Notes under the pieces: model-generated
Seen by the model: only the letters and a program-made list of their open reading frames with translations
The model's database searches: none
Told to the model about the DNA's origin: nothing
Part shown: positions 35,164 through 44,011 of the stretch, piece by piece
How the letters are laid out: each line of letters begins with the position of its first letter
Numbering within the stretch: position 1 is the first letter of the stretch
Source: Mesorhizobium amorphae
Lineage (GTDB): Bacteria > Pseudomonadota > Alphaproteobacteria > Rhizobiales > Rhizobiaceae
Assembly: GCA_003240775.1 (NCBI GenBank)
Contig: QFNI01000010.1
Span: 34,647 to 98,646, forward strand
DNA length: 64,000 nt
Direction of reading: 5' to 3'
Translations under genes and position numbers: made by a program

Positions 35164-35718
35164 CTACTCCGCCACCTCGATCGGAAACACCACCGCGCCC
35201 CCATCGGAGCGAAGCGTCACTGCTTCTCCCTCCGGCTCCACCACATCCCCTGCTCCGAGCAGTTCGCCCCCCAGCCGGACGGACCCGCTGCCCACCACGA
35301 CCAGCCTGGCCCCCCGCACATCCAGGCTCTCGCCTGCCCCCAGCACCACGCGGCGCATCGCGTGATCGGCGGCACCCCGCCGGGTCATGATGTTGAGGTC
35401 CGTCACCGGCCCGCCCAGGAGCCGGCAGTCGGTTTGCTTGTCGGCCGGGAAGCGGAAGGGCTGCGAACCCGGCCGGAGCACGATTGCGCCCATGCCTTCC
35501 ACCTCAAGCTCCAGCCCCTCGCCTTCGAGCACGGCGAGCGTGCGGTCGATGCCGGCAAACCGCGAGAACGGTCCCGAGCGCTCCACCCGCGCCATGCTCG
35601 CACGCCACACGAAGGCGTCGAGCCCGGCACCTTCGGGCACGCAGGCGATCTCCTGGGTTTCGCCGCCGCCGTTCTTCCAGGGCATGCGGCGGTGGAGCGA
35701 GGCGCGCAGGAGCCGCAT
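35164..35718 (-). CDS. hutD: HutD family protein
   Basis: A 184-residue cupin-like protein of the HutD/Ves family; MPWKNGGGETQEIACVPEG and FSRFAGIDRTLAVLEGEG are characteristic. HutD is thought to limit the hut response (in Pseudomonas a governor of urocanate levels), not an enzyme of the pathway. The ATG overlaps the hutU stop codon by one base (TGATG), so it ends the hutIHUD operon. Confidence 0.9.
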   Translation of the reverse strand: MRLLRASLHRRMPWKNGGGETQEIACVPEGAGLDAFVWRASMARVERSGPFSRFAGIDRTLAVLEGEGLELEVEGMGAIVLRPGSQPFRFPADKQTDCRLLGGPVTDLNIMTRRGAADHAMRRVVLGAGESLDVRGARLVVVGSGSVRLGGELLGAGDVVEPEGEAVTLRSDGGAVVFPIEVAE

Positions 35719-37391
35719 CAGTTGCCGAGCACGGCGGGCAGGCGCAGGCCCTTCTCGCGCGCGCAGTCGATGGCTTCCTCGTAGCCCGCGTCGGCGTGGC
35801 GCATCACGCCGCTCGCGGGGTCGTTCCACAGCACGCGCTCCAGACGGCGGGCGGCATCGTCGGTGCCGTCGGCCACCACCACCATGCCGGCATGCTGAGA
35901 GAAGCCCATGCCCACGCCGCCGCCGTGGTGCAGCGACACCCAGGTGGCGCCCGAGGCGGTGTTGAGCAACGCGTTGAGCAGCGGCCAGTCGGACACGGCG
36001 TCGGAGCCGTCCTGCATGGCTTCCGTTTCGCGGTTGGGCGAGGCGACCGAGCCGGAATCGAGGTGGTCGCGGCCGATCACGACGGGCGCCTTCAGCTCGC
36101 CGTTCTTCACCATCTCGTTGAAGGCGAGCCCCAGCCGGTGGCGGTCGCCCAGGCCCACCCAGCAGATGCGGGCCGGCAGGCCCTGGAAGGCGATGCGCTC
36201 GCGCGCCATGCGCAGCCAGTTGTGCAGATGCGTGTTGCCGGGCGTCAGTTCCACCACCTTGGCGTCGGTCTTGTAGATGTCTTCCGGGTCGCCGGACAGC
36301 GCCGCCCAGCGGAACGGCCCGATGCCGCGGCAAAAGAGCGGGCGGATATAGGCTGGCACGAAGCCCGGAAAATCGAAGGCGTTTTCCAGCCCCTCGTCCT
36401 GGGCCACCTGGCGGATGTTGTTGCCATAGTCGAGGGTCGGCACGCCGCCGTTCCAGAAGTCGAGCATGGCGGCGACATGGGTGCGCATGGAAGCGCGGGC
36501 GGCTTTTTCCACGGCTTTCGGGTCGCTTTCGCGCTTTTCGCGCCATTCGCTCATGGTCCAGCCCGCGGGCAGGTAGCCGTTGATGGGGTCGTGGGCCGAG
36601 GTCTGGTCGGTCACGATGTCGGGACGCACGCCGCGCCGCACCAATTCCGGCAGGATTTCGGCCGCGTTTCCGAGCAAACCGACCGATTTCGCCTCGCCGG
36701 CGGCCGTCCAGCGGGCGATTTTCTCCAAAGCCTCGTCAATTGTCTCGGCACTTTCGTCGAGATAACGGGTGCGAAGGCGAAACGCGATGGAATCGGGATT
36801 GCATTCGATTGCAAGGCAGCATGCGCCCGCCATCACGGCGGCCAGCGGCTGCGCGCCGCCCATGCCGCCCAGGCCCGCCGTCAGGATCCACTTGCCGCGG
36901 AGATCGCCGCCATAGTGGCGTCGGCCGGCCTCCACGAAGGTCTCGTAGGTGCCCTGCACGATGCCTTGGGTGCCGATATAGATCCAGGAGCCCGCGGTCA
37001 TCTGGCCGTACATGGCCAGGCCCTTCTTATCGAGGGCGTTGAAATGGTCCCAGGTGGCCCAGTGGGGCACGAGGTTGGAGTTGGCGATCAAAACGCGCGG
37101 CGCATCCTTGTGGGTGCGGAACACGCCCGCCGGCCGGCCCGACTGTACGAGCAGGGTCTCGTCCTCACTGAGCGTCTTCAGGCTCGACACGATGGCGTCG
37201 AAATCGGCCCAGGTGCGGGCGGCGCGGCCGATGCCGCCATAGACCACCAGCTCGTTGGGGTTCTCGGCCACGTCGGGGTCGAGGTTGTTCATCAGCATGC
37301 GAAGCGGCGCTTCGGTGGTCCAGGAGCGCGCGGAGAGCTCTGTCCCGCGCGCGGCGCGGACGGTGCGGATGTTGTGGCGGGGGTCGGTCAT
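35718..37391 (-). CDS. hutU: Urocanate hydratase
   Basis: A 557-residue urocanase converting urocanate to imidazolone propionate with tightly bound NAD. The signature FQGLPARICWVGLGDR with the catalytic cysteine, the NAD region GGMGGAQPLAAVMAGA and WVSLHHGGGVGMGFSQHAG are all present. I choose the ATG at 37391, four codons into the open frame. It follows hutH with 8 bases between. Confidence 0.97.
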   Translation of the reverse strand: MTDPRHNIRTVRAARGTELSARSWTTEAPLRMLMNNLDPDVAENPNELVVYGGIGRAARTWADFDAIVSSLKTLSEDETLLVQSGRPAGVFRTHKDAPRVLIANSNLVPHWATWDHFNALDKKGLAMYGQMTAGSWIYIGTQGIVQGTYETFVEAGRRHYGGDLRGKWILTAGLGGMGGAQPLAAVMAGACCLAIECNPDSIAFRLRTRYLDESAETIDEALEKIARWTAAGEAKSVGLLGNAAEILPELVRRGVRPDIVTDQTSAHDPINGYLPAGWTMSEWREKRESDPKAVEKAARASMRTHVAAMLDFWNGGVPTLDYGNNIRQVAQDEGLENAFDFPGFVPAYIRPLFCRGIGPFRWAALSGDPEDIYKTDAKVVELTPGNTHLHNWLRMARERIAFQGLPARICWVGLGDRHRLGLAFNEMVKNGELKAPVVIGRDHLDSGSVASPNRETEAMQDGSDAVSDWPLLNALLNTASGATWVSLHHGGGVGMGFSQHAGMVVVADGTDDAARRLERVLWNDPASGVMRHADAGYEEAIDCAREKGLRLPAVLGN

Positions 37392-37399
37392 GGGAGCAC

Positions 37400-38929
37400 T
37401 CACAGCGAAGGCAGGATGCCGGGGGAAACGGCGGCGGCGAGGGTGCCGTCGAGCACGATCAGGGATGCCGCGGCGAGATCGGGCGCGAGCAGCCGGTCGG
37501 GCCCGAGCGCGGGCGAGGCCCGGCGGATGGCTCCATGCGCCCGGGCAAGCTCGGGGCTGGTTTTCAGCGGCGCGCGCAGGTCCACGCCTTGCGCCGCCGT
37601 CAGGGCCTCGATGCCGACGATGCCCGCGAGGTTCTCCGTCATGGCGAGAAGGCGGCGCGCGCCGTGGCAGGCCATGGAAACGTGATCCTCCTGGTTGGCG
37701 GAGGTGGGCGTGGAATCGACGGAAGCGGGATGCGCCATCTGCTTGTTTTCGCTCATGAGCGCGGCAGACGTCACTTCCGCGATCATCAGGCCCGAATTCA
37801 GGCCGGGCTTGGGCGTCAGGAAGGGCGGCAGGCCGAAGGAAAGGGCGGGGTCGACCAGAAGCGCCACGCGGCGCTGGGCGATGGCGCCGATCTCGCAGAC
37901 GGCGATCGCGATCTGGTCGGCCGCGAAGGCCACCGGCTCGGCATGGAAGTTGCCGCCCGAAACCACCTCGCCGTCGCCCACCACGAGCGGGTTGTCGGTG
38001 ACGGCATTGGCTTCGATCTCGAGCGTGCGGGCGGCGCTGCGAAGCACGTCGAGGCAGGCGCCGTCCACCTGGGGCTGGCAGCGGATGCAGTAGGGGTCCT
38101 GGACGCGCTCGTCGCCTTCGAGATGGCTTTCGCGGATCTCCGAGCCTTCAAGCAGTGCCCGCAAGGCGGAAGCCGCCTCGATCTGGCCACGGTGGCCGCG
38201 CAGGGTGTGGATGTCGGGATGGAAGGGTGCTGACGAGCCCATCGCGGCGTCGGTCGACAGCGCGCCCGTGACAAGGGCTGCCTTGGCGCAGGCATGCGCC
38301 CGGAAAAGGCCCACGAGTGCGAGTGCGGTCGAAACCTGCGTGCCGTTGATGAGGGCCAGGCCCTCCTTGGCCGCGAGCACGATCGGCTCGAGCCCCGCGC
38401 GCGACAGCGCTTGGGCTGCCGCCATGCGCTCGCCGCGCACGAAGGCGTCGCCCTCGCCCATCATGGCGGCCGTCATATGCGCGAGAGGTGCCAGATCGCC
38501 CGACGCGCCGACCGAGCCCTTTTCGGGGATCACCGGCAGGATGCCGGCTTCGAGCATCCGCTCGATCAGGAGCACCACCTCCAGCCGCACGCCGGACGCG
38601 CCGCGGCCGAGCGAGATGAGCTTGAGCGCCATGATGAGGCGCACGATGCCGCCATCAAGCGCAGCGCCGACCCCGCAGCAATGCGACAGGATCAGGTTGC
38701 GCTGAAGCGTCGCCACATCCTCGCGCGGGATGCGGATCGAGGCGAGCTTTCCGAAGCCCGTGTTGATGCCGTAGACCGGCGCCTCGCCTTCGGCGATCGC
38801 GCGGATGCGAGCCGCCGCCCGCTCGATGCCGGCGTGGAAGCTCTCGTCGATCCGGACGGCGCCCTCGCCGCGCCAGATGGCTTCGAGTTGTCCAAGCGAA
38901 ACCTGGCCGGGGTGGAGGATATGGGTCAC
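37400..38929 (-). CDS. hutH: Histidine ammonia-lyase
   Basis: A 509-residue histidase that releases ammonia from L-histidine to give urocanate. The self-forming MIO cofactor motif is in GSVGASGDLAPLAH, with the family regions YGINTGFGKLA, SVDSTPTSANQEDHVSM and NGTQVSTALAL. The start is a GTG at 38929 that overlaps the hutI stop (GTGA) and has GGAGAGG five bases upstream; the open frame extends further but over hutI. Confidence 0.97.
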   Translation of the reverse strand: MTHILHPGQVSLGQLEAIWRGEGAVRIDESFHAGIERAAARIRAIAEGEAPVYGINTGFGKLASIRIPREDVATLQRNLILSHCCGVGAALDGGIVRLIMALKLISLGRGASGVRLEVVLLIERMLEAGILPVIPEKGSVGASGDLAPLAHMTAAMMGEGDAFVRGERMAAAQALSRAGLEPIVLAAKEGLALINGTQVSTALALVGLFRAHACAKAALVTGALSTDAAMGSSAPFHPDIHTLRGHRGQIEAASALRALLEGSEIRESHLEGDERVQDPYCIRCQPQVDGACLDVLRSAARTLEIEANAVTDNPLVVGDGEVVSGGNFHAEPVAFAADQIAIAVCEIGAIAQRRVALLVDPALSFGLPPFLTPKPGLNSGLMIAEVTSAALMSENKQMAHPASVDSTPTSANQEDHVSMACHGARRLLAMTENLAGIVGIEALTAAQGVDLRAPLKTSPELARAHGAIRRASPALGPDRLLAPDLAAASLIVLDGTLAAAVSPGILPSL

Positions 38930-40149
38930 TGGCCTCTCCAGACGCGGGCATGGAGCGGGTTGAAGCCCATGCGATAAACGAGTTCTGCGGGGGTCTCGAC
39001 GTTCCAGATCGCGAGATCGGCCCATTTGCCGCAAGCCAACGTGCCCGTCTCGCTTTCCAGCCCCAGCGCGCGGGCGGCGTTGCGGGTGATGCCGGCTAGG
39101 CATTCTTCCACCGTCATGCGGAACAGTGTGGCCGCCATGTTGGCGGCGAGCAGAAGCGAGGTCAGCGGGGCGGTGCCGGGGTTGCAGTCGGTGGCGACCG
39201 CCATCGGCACGCCATGCGCGCGGAAAAGCTCGACCGGCGGCACCTTGGTCTCGCGGATGAAATAGAAGGCCGCAGGCAGCATCACGGCCACCGTGCCGCT
39301 CTGGGCCATCGCGCGGGCGCCGGCCTCGCTCGTGTATTCGAGATGGTCGGCCGACAGCGCACCGAAGCGGGCGGCAAGCTCGGCACCGCCGAGGTCCGAC
39401 AACTGGTCGGCATGGAGCTTGACGGGCAGGCCGAGCGCCTGGGCGCGCTCGAACACGCGCGCCATCTGCTCGGGCGAAAACGCGATGCCCTCGCAGAAGC
39501 CGTCCACCGCATCGACCAGCGCTTCGGCCGCAAGGGCTGGCAGGATCTCGTCCGCCACGCGCGCGATGAAGAGGTCCTTGTCGGTCTCGCCGGGCGGCAT
39601 GGCATGGGCGGAGAGGCAGGTGGTCTTGACCGTGACGGGGCGCAACTGCCCGAGCCTGCGGGCTGCGCTCAGCGAATTACGCTCGGAGGGAAGGTCGAGC
39701 CCATAGCCCGACTTGATCTCCACAGTCGTCACGCCTTCCGCCAGAAGCGCGTCGAGGCGGGGCAGGCTCTGGGCCACCAGCGCATCCTCGGACGCCTCGC
39801 GCAGGGCGCGAACGGAGGAAACGATGCCGCCGCCCGCGCGCGCCACCTCTTCATAGGACGCACCCGCCAGCCGCATCTCCCACTCGTTGGCGCGGGTGCC
39901 GGCATGGACGATGTGGGTGTGGCAGTCGATCAGGCCCGGCGTGATCCAGCGCCCCTCGCAGTCGTGCACCGTTTCTGCGTCGCGCAACGCCTCCGGCAAT
40001 TCGGCCTCGGGTCCGGCATAGGCGATGCGGCCGTCATCGAAAGCGGCGACCGCGCCGTTCTGGACGACGCCGAGCCCCGCCCCTTCCATGGTCGCGAGAT
40101 GCGCGTTGCGCCACAGCGTCCTGGCTTTCTCCACGCTCACCGCTCCCAT
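38926..40149 (-). CDS. hutI: Imidazolonepropionase
   Basis: A 407-residue amidohydrolase that opens the imidazolone ring to N-formimino-L-glutamate. Metal site HTH in DCHTHIVHAGTRANEWEMRL, further histidines in CLSAHAMPPGETD and KLHADQLSD and Asp in AVATDCNPGTAP. It is the first gene of the minus-strand hut operon; AAGG lies five bases before the ATG. Confidence 0.97.
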   Translation of the reverse strand: MGAVSVEKARTLWRNAHLATMEGAGLGVVQNGAVAAFDDGRIAYAGPEAELPEALRDAETVHDCEGRWITPGLIDCHTHIVHAGTRANEWEMRLAGASYEEVARAGGGIVSSVRALREASEDALVAQSLPRLDALLAEGVTTVEIKSGYGLDLPSERNSLSAARRLGQLRPVTVKTTCLSAHAMPPGETDKDLFIARVADEILPALAAEALVDAVDGFCEGIAFSPEQMARVFERAQALGLPVKLHADQLSDLGGAELAARFGALSADHLEYTSEAGARAMAQSGTVAVMLPAAFYFIRETKVPPVELFRAHGVPMAVATDCNPGTAPLTSLLLAANMAATLFRMTVEECLAGITRNAARALGLESETGTLACGKWADLAIWNVETPAELVYRMGFNPLHARVWRGQ

Positions 40150-40155
40150 GCCGCC

Positions 40156-40184
40156 TTGCTGCTGGATTCGGCATTATGTATAGA
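40156..40184 (+). promoter_or_regulatory. Putative sigma-70 promoter of hutFC
   Basis: TTGCTG, 17 bases, then TATAGA, giving a start about 30 bases before the hutF ATG. The -10 element lies inside the HutC palindrome. Confidence 0.5.
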
Positions 40185-40190
40185 CATAAT
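40173..40190. promoter_or_regulatory. HutC operator palindrome between hutI and hutF
   Basis: ATTATGTATAGACATAAT has 7-base perfect arms (ATTATGT/ACATAAT) around four bases. It is an AT-rich island in a GC-rich region and resembles operators of the HutC-type GntR family (core TGTATAGACA). It overlaps the predicted -10 boxes of both divergent hut promoters, so bound HutC would shut both; urocanate is the expected inducer. Confidence 0.8.
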
Positions 40191-40204
40191 AACGGAACAG
40201 GCAA
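40177..40204 (-). promoter_or_regulatory. Putative sigma-70 promoter of hutIHUD
   Basis: On the minus strand: TTGCCT, 16 bases, then TATACA. The -10 element overlaps the operator palindrome. Confidence 0.5.
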
Positions 40205-40220
40205 GCGGGTGAAGAAGGTC

Positions 40221-41561
40221 ATGATCATCCACGCGGAACAGGCGCTGTTGCCCGACGGCTGGGCGCGGGACGTGCGCGTCTCCCTTGCAGGCCGCGCCGT
40301 CCGAAGCGTGGAGACCGGCGTGCCGGCGGAGCCCGGCGACGAGCGCGTGGCGGTGCTGCTTCCCGGCACGCCCAACCTCCACAGCCACGCATTCCAGCGC
40401 GCCATGGCGGGCTTGGCGGAAACGCGGGGGCCCGGGGCCGACAGCTTCTGGAGCTGGCGCGAGACCATGTACCGCTTCGCCCACCGCCTTTCGCCCGACG
40501 AGGCGGAGGCCGTGGCGGCGCAGGCCTATGCGGAGATGTTGGAGGCGGGCTTCACGCGTGTGGGCGAGTTCCACTATCTCCATCACGCCGAGGACGGCAG
40601 CCTCTATGCCAACCCAGCCGAGATGGCCGAGCGGATCGCGGCCGGCGCCCATCAAGCCGGCATCGGCCTCACGCTTCTGCCCGTGTTCTATGCCCGCTCC
40701 GGCTTCGGCGGCGCAGCACCCAGCGATGCCCAGCGCCGCTTCGTGAGCACGCTCGACACCTATGCCCGGATGCTGGAAGGCTCGGGCGCGGCCCTTAAGA
40801 ACCTCGAAGGCGGCGTGCTCGGCGTGGCCCCCCACTCGCTTCGCGCCGTCACCCCCGAAGAGCTTGCGGCCGTGGCCGCCCTCACTTCCGGCCCGATCCA
40901 CATCCATGTGGCCGAACAGGTGCGCGAGGTGGAGGATTGCCTGGCCTGGTCGGGCGCGCGGCCGGTGGAGTGGCTGCTCGGCCATGCGCCCGTCGACCAC
41001 CGCTGGTGCCTGATCCATGCCACGCACATGACGGACGCCGAAACCCGCGCGCTGGCCGCAAGCGGTGCGGTGGCGGGCCTTTGCCCCGAGACCGAGGCGA
41101 ACCTGGGCGACGGCATCTTTCCCGCCCCCGCTTTCCTGGAAGCGGGCGGCGCGTGGGGCGTGGGCACGGATTCCAACATCCGCATCGGCTTGAGCGGCGA
41201 ATTGCGCCAGCTCGAATATTCGCAGCGCCTGGGCCTGCGCGCCCGCAACGTCGTGGCCGTGCCCGGCGGCTCCACGGGGCGCCAGCTTTTCGACGGCGCG
41301 CTGGCCGGCGGCGCGCAGGCGCTGGGCTGGCGGTCGGGCATCGCGGAAGGACTTGCCGCCGATCTCGTGGCGCTCGCGCCTTCGGCCCCCGCCGCACTCG
41401 ACGGGGATGCGCTTCTCGACCGCTGGGTTTTCGCGGATGGCGCCTCGGTTTCTTCCGTCTGGGTCGGCGGCCGCAGGCTCGTCGAAAACGGCCGCCACAT
41501 CGACCGCGAGGGGATCGCGAAGCGCTTCGCCCTTGCGGTGGAGCGCTTGGCGGGCCGATGA
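40221..41561 (+). CDS. hutF: Formimidoylglutamate deiminase
   Basis: A 446-residue amidohydrolase that deaminates N-formimidoylglutamate to N-formylglutamate, the five-step hut route of Pseudomonas and many Alphaproteobacteria. Motifs: metal site LHSHAFQRAMAG, HIHVAEQ, HATHM and GTDSNIRI. The ATG at 40221 aligns with the start of known HutF proteins (AEQALLPDGWARDV follows); a GTG at 40209 is an alternative. Its stop overlaps the hutC start by 4 bases. Confidence 0.95.
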   Translation: MIIHAEQALLPDGWARDVRVSLAGRAVRSVETGVPAEPGDERVAVLLPGTPNLHSHAFQRAMAGLAETRGPGADSFWSWRETMYRFAHRLSPDEAEAVAAQAYAEMLEAGFTRVGEFHYLHHAEDGSLYANPAEMAERIAAGAHQAGIGLTLLPVFYARSGFGGAAPSDAQRRFVSTLDTYARMLEGSGAALKNLEGGVLGVAPHSLRAVTPEELAAVAALTSGPIHIHVAEQVREVEDCLAWSGARPVEWLLGHAPVDHRWCLIHATHMTDAETRALAASGAVAGLCPETEANLGDGIFPAPAFLEAGGAWGVGTDSNIRIGLSGELRQLEYSQRLGLRARNVVAVPGGSTGRQLFDGALAGGAQALGWRSGIAEGLAADLVALAPSAPAALDGDALLDRWVFADGASVSSVWVGGRRLVENGRHIDREGIAKRFALAVERLAGR

Positions 41562-42265
41562 ACGCATCGCTCCACCAGCGCATCGTGGGTGAGATCGAGA
41601 GCCGCATCGCATCCGGCGCCTGGCCTCCCGGCCATCCCGTGCCGACCGAGATGCGGCTTGCCGAGGAGTACGGCTGCTCGCGCATGACGGCCAACAAGGC
41701 GCTCAGCCAGCTTGCGCGCACCGGGCTGATCGAGCGCCGCCGCAAGGCGGGCTCGGTCGTCGCGCGCCCCCGCTCGCAATCGGCCGTGCTGGAGATCCCC
41801 GACATCGGCGCGGAGGTGCGCCTGTCCGGCGCATCCTACGACTTCGACATCCTCGAACGCACGGAGCGCGCGGCGACGGCCGCCGACCGCGCGCGGATCG
41901 GGCTCGATGGCGGCGCGCCCGTGCTCGCCCTCACCGCCATCCACTGGGCAGGCGACAAGCCGTTCTGCCTGGAAGACCGCTTGATCAGCCTGGACGCCGT
42001 GCCCGAGGCCTCCGCCGAGACCTTCGCCGAGACCGCGCCCGGCTCCTGGCTCGTCGCGCGCGTGCCCTGGAGTTCGGCCGAGCACCGCATCCGCGCCTGC
42101 GCCGCCGACCGCCGCGAGGCGAACCTGCTCGACCTTTCGCCCGCGGCACCCTGCTTGGCCATCGAGCGCCGCACCTGGAGCGCGGGCCAGCCGGTCACGC
42201 AGGTGACGCTGCTCTACCCCGGCCAGTCCCATGCGCTGGTCGCGCGCTTCGCGCCGGGCGGCTGA
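41558..42265 (+). CDS. hutC: Histidine utilisation repressor, GntR family
   Basis: A 235-residue repressor. Winged helix at residues about 3-70 (HQRIVGEIESRIASGAWPPG, EMRLAEEYGCSRMTANKALSQL) and a UTRA ligand domain at about 90-230 (EHRIRACAADRREANLLDL, AIERRTWS). The family binds urocanate. It is translationally coupled to hutF and most likely acts at the palindrome at 40173. Confidence 0.94.
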   Translation: MNASLHQRIVGEIESRIASGAWPPGHPVPTEMRLAEEYGCSRMTANKALSQLARTGLIERRRKAGSVVARPRSQSAVLEIPDIGAEVRLSGASYDFDILERTERAATAADRARIGLDGGAPVLALTAIHWAGDKPFCLEDRLISLDAVPEASAETFAETAPGSWLVARVPWSSAEHRIRACAADRREANLLDLSPAAPCLAIERRTWSAGQPVTQVTLLYPGQSHALVARFAPGG

Positions 42266-42327
42266 TTGATGGGTTCGTCAACGGAATGAATTGGATCGGC
42301 GAGCCGGAATAGGCTGGGCTCGCGTTC

Positions 42328-42894
42328 ATGGACCTTTCGCGCGCCGTTCTTCTTCCCATCGACATGCAGCAGGGCTTCGATGAGCCGGCCTGGCCGCCGC
42401 GCTGGAACGGCGGGATGGATGCGAACGGGATGCGGCTGCTTGCGGCCTTTCGGGAAGCCGGGCAGCCCGTGATCCATGTGCGCCACGATTCCGTCGAGCC
42501 GCAGTCCACGCTGCGCCCCGACAGACCGGGCAACGCCTTTCGCGCCGGCTTCGCGCCGCACGCGGGAGAAGCCGTGGTGTCCAAGAGCGTGAACGCGGCC
42601 TTCATCGGCACCGACCTCGAACTCCGCCTGCGCCGGCTGGGCGCCGACACCGTTGTCGCCTTCGGGCTGACCACCGACCAATGCGTGTCCACCACCGTGC
42701 GGGTGGGGGCCAATCTCGGCTTCCGCATGGTGCTCGTGGAGGATGCCTGCGACTGCTTCGACCTGCCCGATGGCGCGGGCGGAACGGTTTTGGCCCGCGA
42801 CATCCACCGCGCGCATGTGGCGACCCTCGGTTTCGAGTTTGCCACGGTGATGCAAACGGATGCGGTCGTGTCGGCCCTTCGGGCCATGGGATAG
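42328..42894 (+). CDS. Isochorismatase-family cysteine hydrolase
   Basis: A 188-residue hydrolase with the Asp-Lys-Cys triad of the isochorismatase fold: Asp12 (LPIDMQQGF), Lys85 (VVSKSVNAAF) and Cys118 (GLTTDQCVSTT). The fold includes nicotinamidases, N-carbamoylsarcosine amidases and unknowns; the substrate here is not clear. It lies 62 bases after hutC on the same strand, so it may belong to the hut transcript, but it is not a HutG. Confidence 0.85.
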   Translation: MDLSRAVLLPIDMQQGFDEPAWPPRWNGGMDANGMRLLAAFREAGQPVIHVRHDSVEPQSTLRPDRPGNAFRAGFAPHAGEAVVSKSVNAAFIGTDLELRLRRLGADTVVAFGLTTDQCVSTTVRVGANLGFRMVLVEDACDCFDLPDGAGGTVLARDIHRAHVATLGFEFATVMQTDAVVSALRAMG

Positions 42895-42908
42895 GCCGCA
42901 AGGGCCGG

Positions 42909-43973
42909 TCAGCCCTTTTTCGCCAGCGCCGGCTTGAGCAGCGAGAGGTCCGCAGGGCCCAGCCGGTCGCTCGCCGACTGCACCTGGTGCCAGTAGGGGT
43001 AGAGCACCGGAAGCTCGCTTGCCGCGTCGAGCTTTGCGCGCTCTTCGGCTGAAAGCACGAGATCGGCGGCGGCGAGATTGTCCTTGATCTGCGTCTCGTT
43101 GCGCCCGCCGATGATCACGGAGGTCACGGCCTCGCGCCCGATCAGCCAGGAGAGCGCCACCTGCGCGGCCGAACGCCCGCGCGCCTCGCCCACCTCCACC
43201 AGCGCATCCACGATGCGCCACAGGCGTTCCTCGTCGCGGATCGGCGGTTCCGTCCAGCCGGCGAGCTGGCGCGAGCCTTCGGGCGCTGCCTGGTTGCGGC
43301 GGTGCTTACCCGAGAGCAGGCCGCCGGCGAGCGGGCTCCAGACGAGCACGCCCAGGCCCTGGTCGATCGCGATCGGGATCAGCTCGTATTCCGCGTCCCG
43401 CGCTTCGAGCGTGTAATGGATCTGCTGGGAAACGAAGCGGTGGCGGTGCTCGGCGGCGGAAGTCCACAGGGCTTTCATCAGGTGCCAGCCGGAATAGTTG
43501 GAGCAGCCGATGTAGCGGACCTTGCCGTGGTTCACGAGCGTGTCGAGCGCTGCCAGGGTTTCGTCGAGCGGCGTCAGCCCGTCCCACTGGTGGACCTGGT
43601 AGAGGTCGATCACGTCGGTGCGCAGGCGCTTCAGGCTGGCCTCGCAGGCGCGGATCAGATGGTGGCGCGAGAGGCCGCGGTCGTTGATGTCGTCGCTCAT
43701 GGGAAAGCGCGCCTTGGTGGCGAGAAGCACGCCCTTGGGCCGCTTGCCGCCCAGCGCCTCGCCGATCATCTCCTCGGACTTGCCGGTGGAGTAGACGTCG
43801 GCCGTGTCGATGAGGTTCACCCCATGATCGAGCACGAGGTCGATCTGGCGGCGGACGTCATCGAGGCTCGTGTTGCCGACCTTGGCGAAGACCCCTCCCC
43901 CGCCGAAGGTCATGGTGCCGAGCGTGATGGTGGAAACCTTGAGGCCGGAGCGGCCGAGGTTGCGGTATTGCAT
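42909..43973 (-). CDS. Aldo/keto reductase
   Basis: A 354-residue NADPH-dependent reductase of the aldo/keto reductase barrel. Catalytic tetrad: Asp and Tyr in IDTADVYSTGKSEE, Lys in LLATKARF and His in YQVHQWDG. LGTMTFGGGGVFAKVG places it in the larger (330-360 residue) sugar/unknown group. It is 38 bases after the GH43 gene and probably the last gene of the sugar operon. GAGGAG lies seven bases before the ATG; a longer frame upstream overlaps GH43 and is spurious. Confidence 0.9.
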   Translation of the reverse strand: MQYRNLGRSGLKVSTITLGTMTFGGGGVFAKVGNTSLDDVRRQIDLVLDHGVNLIDTADVYSTGKSEEMIGEALGGKRPKGVLLATKARFPMSDDINDRGLSRHHLIRACEASLKRLRTDVIDLYQVHQWDGLTPLDETLAALDTLVNHGKVRYIGCSNYSGWHLMKALWTSAAEHRHRFVSQQIHYTLEARDAEYELIPIAIDQGLGVLVWSPLAGGLLSGKHRRNQAAPEGSRQLAGWTEPPIRDEERLWRIVDALVEVGEARGRSAAQVALSWLIGREAVTSVIIGGRNETQIKDNLAAADLVLSAEERAKLDAASELPVLYPYWHQVQSASDRLGPADLSLLKPALAKKG

Positions 43974-44011
43974 GGGATGCTCCTCGCGAAGGTGCCGGAG
44001 ATAGGGCCGGC

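Noticed and set aside
42328..42894. The isochorismatase-fold gene considered as hutG
   Set aside because: HutG enzymes of the five-step pathway belong to a different, metal-dependent N-formylglutamate amidohydrolase family; this protein has a Cys-Lys-Asp triad.
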